A DNA stretch of 13,367 bases from Bacteroidota bacterium (GTDB lineage: Bacteria; Bacteroidota; Ignavibacteria; Ignavibacteriales; Ignavibacteriaceae): NCBI GenBank assembly GCA_023453665.1, contig JAEXTA010000072.1:1-13367 (forward strand), in the 5' to 3' direction. The position numbers were made by a program, and so were the translations under genes. Within the stretch, counting starts at the first letter, position 1. Every line of letters starts with the position of its first letter. A model generated the notes under the pieces. The model saw only the letters and a list, made by a program, of their open reading frames with translations. It searched no databases and was not told where the DNA came from. Positions 1 through 7,867 of the stretch are shown here, one piece after another.

Positions 1-876
1 AACCCAGATTGGTGAGGTATAAACTTCATTACAACCGGTTGTGTTATAAGTAACAAAACCTTCATAACAACGCCAGCCATAATTTTTACCGAGTTCAATT
101 ACGTCAATCTCTTCGTAAGCATTTTGACCGACATCGCCTGTCCATAACCAACCAGTTTCTGAGTCGAAACTGAAACGCCATGGATTTCGCATGCCAACAG
201 CATAGATCTCTTCTTTAAATCCTTGCGTGTTACCTGCATAAGGATTTGTAGGAGGAATCGCATAGTTTAATACCCCCTGTGTTGAGTTTACATCAATTCT
301 TAAAATTTTTCCAAGCCAGGATGATTTCGTCTGTGCATAATTATCAGGGTCTCCGCCGCTGCCGCCGTCGCCCATTGCGATGTATAGATATCCGTCGGGG
401 CCAAAAGATGTTTGTCCGCCATTATGATTACTATAGGGCTGTACAATTGACATCAAAGGTAATTCAGTGTTCTTGTCAGCCGAATCAGGATTTGATGTAA
501 CCTGGAAACGTGAAATTTTTGTGTAGCGCGGACTTGATGTTGTATAGTTAACATAAAAGTAACCATTGTTTTCATAGTCAGGGTGGAATGCAAGACCGAG
601 TAATCCCATTTCACCACCGGATGAAACACGATCAGTTATATCGAGAAAAACTTTTGAAGAGTTTGCAGCGGGGTTGTTTTGAAATACTCTTATAACGCCC
701 GCCTGTTCAACAATAAAAATGCGGTCTGTACCATCGCCGGCATGCTGAAAATCAACTGCATTGGTGAAAGTTAAATTCGGGAAAGCATCCTGTAACTGGT
801 ACTGAGCTGGTGTCTGAATATAAAGAGATAAAAGAAAAATAATTGATAGGAGTAGTTTACTTTTTGTCCTTTCCAA
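1..876 (-). CDS. PQQ-dependent aldose sugar dehydrogenase (GSDH family), exported, 3' part missing
   Basis: The frame is open for 292 codons and runs off the left edge, so the C-terminus is missing. The family is a six-bladed beta-propeller quinoprotein that oxidises aldose sugars in the periplasm using PQQ and calcium. Visible hallmarks are EQAGVIRVF near residue 57, GEMGLLGLAFHPDY at 88-101, the NHNGG motif with the likely catalytic His at 151, FGPDGYLYIAMGDGGSGGDP just after it, and GMRNPWRFSFD plus GDVGQNAYEEIDVIELGKNYGW further on. I chose the TTG at 876-874. It gives a basic, hydrophobic signal peptide (ERTKSK, then LLLSIIFLLSL, probable cleavage after TPAQ), and AGAGGT lies 4 nt upstream. 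No ATG is available near there. The start lies inside the end of the GH13 gene (20-nt overlap), which suggests translational coupling. Family assignment is firm. The exact sugar substrate and any C-terminal sorting domain cannot be seen. Confidence 0.9.
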   Translation of the reverse strand, partial: MERTKSKLLLSIIFLLSLYIQTPAQYQLQDAFPNLTFTNAVDFQHAGDGTDRIFIVEQAGVIRVFQNNPAANSSKVFLDITDRVSSGGEMGLLGLAFHPDYENNGYFYVNYTTSSPRYTKISRFQVTSNPDSADKNTELPLMSIVQPYSNHNGGQTSFGPDGYLYIAMGDGGSGGDPDNYAQTKSSWLGKILRIDVNSTQGVLNYAIPPTNPYAGNTQGFKEEIYAVGMRNPWRFSFDSETGWLWTGDVGQNAYEEIDVIELGKNYGWRCYEGFVTYNTTGCNEVYTSPIWV

Positions 877-3800
877 GTTTACCTCTGGTTTGTTTTTGTT
901 TAGGTTTTTTAATTTCTGTTTTTTTGTTCTCTTTCAACAGTTCAAGAAATTTATCTACATCATAACCAGCATTAACGGAAACCGGTTTCAAAACCGTGAA
1001 GTCTGTAATTGAAGGCTTCTTGGTCTTTTTTGTTTCCGATAAAACGGATTTAGATTTTTTCTTTCTTGCAGTGGTAACCGGTTTTACGATTTTTCTGTCA
1101 GATTTTTCCTGAACTGAAAAAATACCGGTGAGAATTGTCAGCCATTGTACGAACGATTCAAATCTTTCTTTATTGAAGTACCTGATACCGTCGTATTCAT
1201 TAACTAACAGCAAGTTAAAGATTACATCACTTGAAAACAAATCAGAAATAAATGTAACAAGAGGTTGTTGGTTGGTTGATTTTTTTGTTGAATTGGTTTT
1301 TGATTTTTTGCTCTTAACAATATTTGATTGATACTCGTTTAGTCTTTCAAACGGAAGTATAAATCGTGAATCAAGAAAAACTTTTATTAACTGAATTCGT
1401 AAACTGACCATTTGATTATCGTCGCCAGAAGAATGGAACAGAGATTCTATAAAATTTGAGAGTAATAATTTTTCAAAAAGATCTTTGCCGGAAGCGGATC
1501 CTGTGATAGTTCTTAACATTAATTGTTTCAACAGGCAATAAAGTAACAGGAACAATTGATTGTGCTTATTTCCGGTTAAAAATTCTTTTTGATCAGACTC
1601 TTTTTTTGTAATTGACTTTAGGTAAGTTAAAATCCTACCGGTCTCCATAAAAAATTCTTGGTATAATTTCTCAGGTACTTCCATAACTGCTTTTTTAGAA
1701 AACTCATTAACTAATTTTTCAAATTCAACCGGAATTTGAGAAACATCTTCCGGCTTACTTTTCTTTATCATTTTAACTGGAACCGGAGTAAAAGTATTGT
1801 CTGATATTTTTTTGAATGAATCGGAGTTTAAATAATTATTCAATGCAGTGTGAATCGTTTCATTCTCAATTTCTTTAATGAGTCTTTCTATAGAATCAAC
1901 ACCTTTGTTATTTAGTCTTCTGTATAATTCTTCAAATATTCCATTGTTGTCATATACTTCACTGAAGTCCATAAAAATTTTATATTGATAACCGCGAAGA
2001 TTTGTATGAAATCCGTGATCTGAAATTTCTCTTCCTGAAAAGACATGGTATAAATTCGTCTTAAGTTCGCGGCAGATATAAAAAATGTTATTAGAAGATT
2101 TAAATCCAAGTGCCGATGCAACTCTCATAAAACCGTTCTGGTATTCTGCTGATTCGTTATATGCTTTTGCTACAGAAAAATTAATTGTTCCCTTACACTC
2201 ATTGTATGAATTGTTGTAGAGAACCAGGGCAACTTCATTTCCAGCTCTGTTTGTATATGCATATACATTTTCGTTTATGTTGCCGTGACTATCAATGAAA
2301 TCATAAAGCTGGAAAAAACCTGCCTGACTGAATAAATATCTTTTCTTTAACAATGGAAATATTTCCTGCTGATGCTGCCACATTAAATGCTGATCGGGTA
2401 TTTCATTGTAGTAAGCACGTTTATATTCCATTCCATACTTTTCAGCAAATCCTTCAACCTGTCCGTGACCAAACATAGGAAGTCCGGGAAGTGTAACCAT
2501 CATAACCGAAACACCAAAATATTTGTCACCTTTACCGAATTGGTTAACTGCTGTTTCTTCATCGGGATTACTCATAAAGTTGACGTATCGTTTAAGAATT
2601 TCAGGATTGAAATCCAATGTATTCTTTACAAGCAAACGGTACTTTTCATTCTCTTCCTTCATAATCATATGCATAAACGCACTGTTGTAGACACGATGCA
2701 TACCAAGTGTTCTTACAAAATAACTTTCCATCAACCAGAATGCTTCGGCAAGCAGGAGAGTGTTTGGCATTTCAGCATTTATCCGGTCAACAACCTCTCG
2801 CCAGAATTCAACAGGTATAGAGCCATCAAAAGCTGAACGGGTCATTGCAAAATCGGATCGTGAAGGAATTGCTCCGCCTGAACCGGGCTGCGGATACCAC
2901 AATCTTTGAAAATGTTTTTTAGCGAGTGTCATCGCTGCATCAAATCTGATGATCGGAGTTTTTCTTGCTACGTGCATTATTGTCTGAATGAGCGATTCTC
3001 TAACTTCAGGATTTAAAAGATTAAGCTGTGCAGTATCATTCCACGGCATATTGGTACCGTCGTTGCCGTGATAAATAAATTTTGTATTTCCTGTATAAGA
3101 ATCTACTCTCTGAAAAACAACTGCCGCATCTGTTCTTGAATAATATTTATCTTCAATTCTTACCTGGACACGGGCATCTTCCGAAAGATCAGGACCAGTG
3201 AATGAGTATGATGGATAAGGCTTATCATCACGCTGAATAAAATAATCCGGTTTTTCAACAACCCACTTTGAATAAATGCCTGTATGATTCGGAACCATAT
3301 CGCTTGCCATTCTTATGCCGCGTAACATTGCCCGATGTTTCAGATTGTTAAATGCGTCTTCACCACCGAGTTCATGAGCAATCACATAATCATATAAAGA
3401 ATATGCAGAAGATGTCGCATCTGTATTACCGGTAAACTGTTTTATTTTTTTTGATGCAGAGCTTCTTTCCCATATTCCTATGAGCCATAGGCAGGTAAAA
3501 TTCCATTTCGCAAGATCATCAAGTTCCTCATCAGGTATCTGGTCGAGAGTTGAAATGTTTCTCCTGTATTTTTTAGAAAGCTGGTCAAGCCACACAAAGG
3601 TGTTCTTTGCAATCATAACCACCTGCGGCATCCATTGAGTGTCTTCTGTAAACTTTTCTATTTCACTGTAATAAAACTGATGTTCTTCGGAAGTGAGTGA
3701 TTGTCCGGCTTCAAGCTTTGCCTTTAGTTCATCAAAGTATTTTGAATCAAATTCATAAACTGGAACAGGAGGTGTTGCCTTTTGCCCTCCGCCGTGTTGT

Positions 3801-4567
3801 ACAAAAATCTTGTAGTCTTCTTTTATTAAATCACTGCTTTTTAAAATCTGATCAATGAGATTTTCCGGAATGTACAATCCCCATCTTTCTTTAATGAATA
3901 GCAGCTGCTGCTCAATATCAAACGGGTTTGTAATGATAGGTCTTTTCAGAAAGTTAAATAAAGATAAATTATCGGAACCAACTGTTTTTTCACTGTCAAA
4001 AAAAACTTCGGTCTGCTCAATGACTTTTTTATAACTCGTTGAGTCAGTTAAAATTTTATCAGAATAAAATTCGCTTAACCTGTTTGTCGCTGGATTAATA
4101 TTTTCAAGATGCAGAAGAATTATTTCTTCAATAATTATTTCTCTGTTCGGTTTGCCGGATGTTTGTCCGGCAAGATATTCTTCGGCTGTAACATCGTTCT
4201 TAAATACAGTGACAGGAGGGAACTCTTCAATAAACTTTAGAAGTGTAGTGTTAACTTCATCTTCAGATAAACCATCGGTTAAAAAATTTAATGCTTTTGA
4301 AAAAACTCCGGGGTTTTGTTCTTCTTCATATTTCCTGATAACAAGGTGAAATAGTTCATGCAGCAATCCAAGCGCGTTTATGTTTCCCGGAGTTACGAGA
4401 TAATCAATATCACCTTCCGATCTTCTTACCGCATTTATTTTTTCTGAAACTTCTCTTGCAAGCGGAAAGTTTGAAATTATAAGATTGCCTGTTAATGAGA
4501 ATAAAGAATCTTCAAACTTGTATTTAATGCGGGAATTTTTGCTGACGTGAAAATCGTATGTTGTCAT
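857..4567 (-). CDS. Large multidomain GH13 alpha-amylase-family protein with extra N- and C-terminal domains
   Basis: This 1236-residue protein has no signal peptide and is predicted cytoplasmic. Residues 1-255 form a helical N-terminal domain of unknown type with HELFH at 70-74. A Gly/Pro linker (258-272) follows, then the GH13 barrel at about 315-770. Conserved regions are DMVPNH at 423-428 (region I), RFDAAM with the expected nucleophile Asp543 (region II), LLLAEAF with the expected acid/base Glu608 (region III) and NFMSNPDE with Asp669 (region IV, where the usual His before the Asp is Pro). GlgE-type maltosyltransferases, as I recall them, also have a Pro there, so transferase activity is possible. 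A beta-rich domain follows at about 765-865. The remaining 370 residues are helical and end in lysine-rich tracts. The start lacks a Shine-Dalgarno. The fold and catalytic triad are clear, but substrate and reaction are not. It is far longer than a simple amylase. Confidence 0.88.
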   Translation of the reverse strand: MTTYDFHVSKNSRIKYKFEDSLFSLTGNLIISNFPLAREVSEKINAVRRSEGDIDYLVTPGNINALGLLHELFHLVIRKYEEEQNPGVFSKALNFLTDGLSEDEVNTTLLKFIEEFPPVTVFKNDVTAEEYLAGQTSGKPNREIIIEEIILLHLENINPATNRLSEFYSDKILTDSTSYKKVIEQTEVFFDSEKTVGSDNLSLFNFLKRPIITNPFDIEQQLLFIKERWGLYIPENLIDQILKSSDLIKEDYKIFVQHGGGQKATPPVPVYEFDSKYFDELKAKLEAGQSLTSEEHQFYYSEIEKFTEDTQWMPQVVMIAKNTFVWLDQLSKKYRRNISTLDQIPDEELDDLAKWNFTCLWLIGIWERSSASKKIKQFTGNTDATSSAYSLYDYVIAHELGGEDAFNNLKHRAMLRGIRMASDMVPNHTGIYSKWVVEKPDYFIQRDDKPYPSYSFTGPDLSEDARVQVRIEDKYYSRTDAAVVFQRVDSYTGNTKFIYHGNDGTNMPWNDTAQLNLLNPEVRESLIQTIMHVARKTPIIRFDAAMTLAKKHFQRLWYPQPGSGGAIPSRSDFAMTRSAFDGSIPVEFWREVVDRINAEMPNTLLLAEAFWLMESYFVRTLGMHRVYNSAFMHMIMKEENEKYRLLVKNTLDFNPEILKRYVNFMSNPDEETAVNQFGKGDKYFGVSVMMVTLPGLPMFGHGQVEGFAEKYGMEYKRAYYNEIPDQHLMWQHQQEIFPLLKKRYLFSQAGFFQLYDFIDSHGNINENVYAYTNRAGNEVALVLYNNSYNECKGTINFSVAKAYNESAEYQNGFMRVASALGFKSSNNIFYICRELKTNLYHVFSGREISDHGFHTNLRGYQYKIFMDFSEVYDNNGIFEELYRRLNNKGVDSIERLIKEIENETIHTALNNYLNSDSFKKISDNTFTPVPVKMIKKSKPEDVSQIPVEFEKLVNEFSKKAVMEVPEKLYQEFFMETGRILTYLKSITKKESDQKEFLTGNKHNQLFLLLYCLLKQLMLRTITGSASGKDLFEKLLLSNFIESLFHSSGDDNQMVSLRIQLIKVFLDSRFILPFERLNEYQSNIVKSKKSKTNSTKKSTNQQPLVTFISDLFSSDVIFNLLLVNEYDGIRYFNKERFESFVQWLTILTGIFSVQEKSDRKIVKPVTTARKKKSKSVLSETKKTKKPSITDFTVLKPVSVNAGYDVDKFLELLKENKKTEIKKPKQKQTRGKLGKDKK
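881..886 (-). promoter_or_regulatory. Ribosome binding site for the TTG start at 876
   Basis: AGAGGT on the minus strand lies 4 nt before TTG 876. It sits inside the last codons of the GH13 gene. It supports a non-ATG start and translational coupling of the sugar dehydrogenase to the gene before it. Confidence 0.5.
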
Positions 4568-4582
4568 TTTAATGGAGTAATT

Positions 4583-4677
4583 TGGTTAACAAAATTTTGT
4601 GCAAAAACTATCAACACAACTTTGATTAAAATAATGATTAATGGTTTTAAATGAAGCGTAAACTGGTTAACAAAATT
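4583..4677. repeat. Pair of 14-bp direct repeats in the gap upstream of the GH13 gene
   Basis: TGGTTAACAAAATT occurs at 4583-4596 and again, identically, at 4664-4677. The starts are 81 bp apart. Both copies lie in the 112-nt gap between the ATP-grasp gene ending at 4680 and the GH13 gene starting at 4567. Each contains the palindrome GTTAAC. The copy nearer the GH13 start continues into a perfect 12-bp palindrome, ACAAAATTTTGT (4589-4600). Possible readings are a duplicated operator for the GH13 gene or a chance pair in AT-rich DNA. I see no convincing terminator in the gap and only weak promoter-like matches. Confidence 0.5.
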
Positions 4678-4679
4678 AA

Positions 4680-5861
4680 TTAATCAACCGGATGAAATGC
4701 TACGCTGGAACCGACCCAGGTTTTATTTTTGTTGAAGTCAACTCCCATCATTTTACCTTTACTCATACGGATGAGATTATTGACGAGTACAGGTTCATTT
4801 TTCCAGAGGAACATCATCCTTATTTCAACTTTTGAATATCCATCGGGAGTTATTATAAGCGGTGCATATTCTATTTTTTTCTGAAGAATATAGTTTGATC
4901 TGTCCTTGATTGAATCAAGAAGTTCTTTTGTAACATCAACTTCAACTCCAGAACCCGCAAATGAGAAGAGAGGTTTGAGCACATAATTATTAAGATCGAC
5001 AGGATACTGATTCAATTCACTCAGGAAAAAACACGAAGGTGAATATTTATTTTTTAAGAGAGGAAGTGAAAACTTACTTATCCTGAAAAACCAGTTAGGG
5101 TGTCCCGCCCAGCTAATATCAAGGTCATCATTAAAATTAAAATTATATTTAATCTCTTTACGGATCAGTTCATCAAAAATTACACGATTGTAAATTCTCT
5201 TAATTTGTATTTCACGCCGGTTATCATTGTAAAAAAGTTGTTTACCTTTTTTGATGACTTTGGTTATGCAAACAGGCTTTATCCCGACATACTTTTCAGT
5301 TGCGGCAAAATCAATTCTTGTCTTTTGTTTTTCCGGTTCTATTTCAAGAAGAATAACATTCTCAGGATTGTTGCCGGCAAGAATAACTTCTTTAAGAAGA
5401 TTCACATAAGAGTGAAAATCATATCCGCTGAAGTAGCTTGTAAAATTTGAAGGGATTTTGAAATAATTTCTTATCACATCGGCAAAGTAAGCCTGGAAAC
5501 AATACAGCGAGGGAAAGCCCTGCAGTTCAATCAACTGTGGAATGAAACCACCATTTCCATCTTCACAAATAGCAAAGTCGATTTGAAGGAACAGCGGGTG
5601 TTCATCTTCATTCGGAACAAACAGGGAAGAGGGTACAGCGTTTTTTGAACGTTTGATAAAATCAGGTGTTCTGATCTGGCTTATTATTTCAGAACAGGCT
5701 TTTTGAAGTTCGTTTGAAAATTCTGTCGATAAAAATACAGGCGTTTCAGAAACTCTGAAGTCGGTTGGATACTTTAATCCTGAATCGAGGGCAATTAAAA
5801 AATTATTGTACGCTTCTTCATTAAATTTTGAATTAAATTCTTCCCGGAGTTTTGGAATCAT
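4680..5861 (-). CDS. ATP-grasp-like ligase, probably of the circularly permuted type
   Basis: This is a predicted cytoplasmic 393-residue protein. Residues 93-123 read as a metal/nucleotide-site block (IDFAI at 94-98, then PQLIELQGFPSLYCFQ). Its layout resembles the Asp...Glu-x-Asn...Pro-x-x-Leu pattern of glutathionylspermidine-synthase-like enzymes, here Asp95, Glu112 and Gln114. VLKPLFSFAGSGVEV at 294-308, with Lys296, and LQKKIEY at 326-332 look like the ATP-grasp nucleotide-binding lysine, glycine loop and following strand. EIRMMFLW at 346-353 and the VNNLIRMSKG segment near 360 fit the last strands. Finding the acidic block before the lysine/glycine loop is why I infer circular permutation. 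A GAGG lies 5 nt before the ATG, and the gene starts 26 nt after the amidotransferase gene. The expected role is ATP-dependent amide ligation within the cassette. The substrate is unknown. Sequence similarity is weak, so the fold call is moderate. Confidence 0.68.
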   Translation of the reverse strand: MIPKLREEFNSKFNEEAYNNFLIALDSGLKYPTDFRVSETPVFLSTEFSNELQKACSEIISQIRTPDFIKRSKNAVPSSLFVPNEDEHPLFLQIDFAICEDGNGGFIPQLIELQGFPSLYCFQAYFADVIRNYFKIPSNFTSYFSGYDFHSYVNLLKEVILAGNNPENVILLEIEPEKQKTRIDFAATEKYVGIKPVCITKVIKKGKQLFYNDNRREIQIKRIYNRVIFDELIRKEIKYNFNFNDDLDISWAGHPNWFFRISKFSLPLLKNKYSPSCFFLSELNQYPVDLNNYVLKPLFSFAGSGVEVDVTKELLDSIKDRSNYILQKKIEYAPLIITPDGYSKVEIRMMFLWKNEPVLVNNLIRMSKGKMMGVDFNKNKTWVGSSVAFHPVD

Positions 5862-5887
5862 GAATCCTCATTCAGAATAATATTAAA

Positions 5888-6721
5888 TTAAATTTTTATC
5901 ACAGAGAGTTCTTCAATTGCATTACGGAGAAAGTTTGGAAGAACTGTTTTTCTGGTTAGTTTGATTTTATCAGGCTGCTCAAGCAGATCAATCATTTCAA
6001 AATACTTTTGCTCACCATAAAGTTTTACAACGTGATCTTTTCTTTCCTGTTGTTTTAAATGATAGATCATACTATCGGGATCAGCTTCAGGGTGAAACTG
6101 AGTCCCCGCAATCTCATTTGAGATCCTTACGCCCATAATCGCGCGTTCATGTTTTTCTTCTTCGGGAGCTATTTCAGTTGCGATGATTTTTGCCCCAAGT
6201 TCTTCAAATACTTTTTTATCCGGCTGAACTACCTGGAACTGCCTGAAATCAGCACTATAAAACGGGTTTGATAAATCTTTTAAGATAATGTCATTTGCGC
6301 CATCGTCAGTTCTGTTAACAGGAAGAACTCCAAATGATTTTATAGCACGTTCAGTCACTTCAGCAAATTTAAAATACCTTGCCATCATCTGGAATGAATG
6401 GCATATGAAGAATATATATTTTTTCTGCTCGTTGTTTTGATTGTGATTCCATATTTCATCCAGCAAATTAAAATATTTACTTTCCCATTCGGTTCCTTCA
6501 CCTTCAAATGGACTTCCCGGTCCGCCTGATGAAATGTAAATGTCATAATCTAATGAAGGAATATCCGACTTATATCTTGTTTCATAAACTTTATAAGAAA
6601 CCGCGGGTCCGTTATTTCGTTTATCTTCGGCGGAAACAATTTCTCTTATACATCTCATTCCTTCATTGACTTCATTGTTATATAAATCAATAACAGCGAC
6701 TTTTATTTTCTGAGTGTTCAT
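5888..6721 (-). CDS. Class I glutamine-amidotransferase-like protein
   Basis: The 277-residue protein has one class I GATase domain. ISSGGPGSPFEG at about 63-74 is the early glycine loop. FICHSFQMM at 105-113 carries the nucleophile Cys107. AGTQFHPEAD at 205-214 supplies His210 and Glu212, completing the Cys-His-Glu triad. The nucleophile elbow lacks the glycines of the usual G-x-C-x-G-x-Q form. About 60 residues follow the domain (215-277), mostly helical and charged. The family releases ammonia from glutamine for a partner synthetase, or, in PuuD-like members, hydrolyses gamma-glutamyl amides. Both would suit a neighbourhood with a gamma-glutamyl-type ligase. An AAGGA Shine-Dalgarno stands before the ATG, and the gap to the carboxylate-amine ligase gene is 17 nt, so the two are surely co-transcribed. 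No partner synthetase domain is fused. The catalytic triad makes this an active-looking enzyme. Confidence 0.88.
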   Translation of the reverse strand: MNTQKIKVAVIDLYNNEVNEGMRCIREIVSAEDKRNNGPAVSYKVYETRYKSDIPSLDYDIYISSGGPGSPFEGEGTEWESKYFNLLDEIWNHNQNNEQKKYIFFICHSFQMMARYFKFAEVTERAIKSFGVLPVNRTDDGANDIILKDLSNPFYSADFRQFQVVQPDKKVFEELGAKIIATEIAPEEEKHERAIMGVRISNEIAGTQFHPEADPDSMIYHLKQQERKDHVVKLYGEQKYFEMIDLLEQPDKIKLTRKTVLPNFLRNAIEELSVIKI

Positions 6722-6738
6722 TAATTCCTTAAAGATTT

Positions 6739-7848
6739 TTATTCAAGACCTACGTGAGTTTCTTCAATTATATAGTCAACAACATTTTTAGGATCATAAG
6801 ATTGTTCCCAGACATCAAGCTGCCTGTCGGCGCCTGTACCCATCTCAAATATTTTATAAACTTTCTGCACTTCTTCTCTTGAACCAAGATCATCAAGTAC
6901 ATCATCAACAAATTCAAGCAGTTCATCTGTTAATATTCTGAAATCAACTTCCTGCTTTTTACCGAAGTCAATTAATTTACTTTGAATTCCGTAACGAGCC
7001 GCACGCCATTTATTTTCAGCAATAAGCGCACGCCTGTAAAGTCTGAATCCTAAATTCTGTTTTATCAGCTTATGGAGTTTTGCAACTACTGCCTGTATGA
7101 TTGCGGTAATTACAATTGTTTCATCAACACGCATAGGTATATCGCACACTCTGAATTCGAGGGTTTCAAATACGGGATGTGCTCTAATGTCCCACCAGAT
7201 TTTTTTAGCGTTATCAATGCAGTTAGTTTTTATTAATAGGTTAACATAGTTATCATATTCAGCAAGGCTTCCAAAGTAATCAGGTATTCCTGTTCGCGGA
7301 AACCTGTCAAACACTTTACTTCTGTAGGATTTAAATCCAGTGTTTCTACCCAGCCAGAACGGTGAGTTAGTTGATAAAGCAAAAATGTGAGGTAGAAAAT
7401 ATCTTGCCGCATTCATTATATGAATTGCTGTTTCCCTGTCATCAACACCTACGTGTACATGAAGACCGAAAATTAAATTTGCTCTCGCAACCTGCTGCAT
7501 ATCACTTACAATTGCTTTATACCTCGGATTAGAAGTTATCTTCTGATCTTTCCAATGAGAAAATGGATGTGTGCCTGCGGCTGCTATTCTAAGACCATTT
7601 CTTTTTGCGAGTCCCGCTAAGTCTCTTCTTAGTTTTGTAACCTGTGCTCTTGCATCGTGAATATCTGAACAAACATCAGTACCCATTTCAACGACGGACT
7701 GATGCATTTCAGGTTTAACATTTTCAGCAAGAATTAATTTACCATCATCAAGTATTTGTTGAATGTGTGATTTTAGCTCCCGCGTTACGGGGTCAATTAT
7801 CTGGAATTCTTCTTCCACACCGAGAGTGAACAAACCAGGCTTTGCCAT
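6739..7848 (-). CDS. Carboxylate-amine ligase of the GCS2/YbdK family
   Basis: The family is related to plant-type and gamma-proteobacterial glutamate-cysteine ligases and has a glutamine-synthetase-like fold. It forms an amide bond between a carboxylate, often the gamma-carboxyl of glutamate, and an amine, using ATP and magnesium. The 369-residue length is normal. Landmarks are LGVEEEFQIID at 9-19 with the metal-binding glutamates, HQSVVEMGT at 49-57, GTHPFSHW near 92-99, GLHVHVGV at 128-135, and TLEFRVCDIPMR at 229-240. All are in the expected order, so the active site looks complete. Close relatives are often annotated as having weak glutamate-cysteine ligase activity, but the natural substrate is not settled. 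Here it lies between an ATP-grasp gene and a GATase gene (gaps 19 and 17 nt), which points to a biosynthetic pathway and not to glutathione alone. There is no clear Shine-Dalgarno before the ATG, only an A/T-rich leader. Confidence 0.93.
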   Translation of the reverse strand: MAKPGLFTLGVEEEFQIIDPVTRELKSHIQQILDDGKLILAENVKPEMHQSVVEMGTDVCSDIHDARAQVTKLRRDLAGLAKRNGLRIAAAGTHPFSHWKDQKITSNPRYKAIVSDMQQVARANLIFGLHVHVGVDDRETAIHIMNAARYFLPHIFALSTNSPFWLGRNTGFKSYRSKVFDRFPRTGIPDYFGSLAEYDNYVNLLIKTNCIDNAKKIWWDIRAHPVFETLEFRVCDIPMRVDETIVITAIIQAVVAKLHKLIKQNLGFRLYRRALIAENKWRAARYGIQSKLIDFGKKQEVDFRILTDELLEFVDDVLDDLGSREEVQKVYKIFEMGTGADRQLDVWEQSYDPKNVVDYIIEETHVGLE

Positions 7849-7867
7849 ATTTTTTATTTTATTTTAA

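Noticed and set aside
279..500. 73-codon plus-strand frame opposite the sugar dehydrogenase
   Set aside because: The opposite strand encodes the NHNGG and GDGGSGGDP motifs, so this frame is a by-product.
2387..2836. 149-codon plus-strand open frame inside the GH13 gene
   Set aside because: It lies wholly antisense to the conserved GH13 barrel, has no recognisable domain and no good ribosome site, and reads as a shadow of the real gene.
4589..4600. Palindrome ACAAAATTTTGT as a terminator
   Set aside because: It is all A/T except two G/C pairs, has no loop and no following T-run on the minus strand, so it would not form a stable terminator hairpin.
4568..4679. Sigma-70-like promoter for the GH13 gene (TTGATA-N17-TGTTAA, minus strand)
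   Set aside because: The -10 match is poor and no Bacteroidota-type -33/-7 pair with correct spacing was found, so it is not listed as a promoter.
5861..5874. 5-bp stem with GAGG in the loop at the start of the second ATP-grasp gene, as a translation switch
   Set aside because: A TGAAT/ATTCA stem of five weak pairs is too unstable, and such stems are expected by chance in AT-rich DNA.
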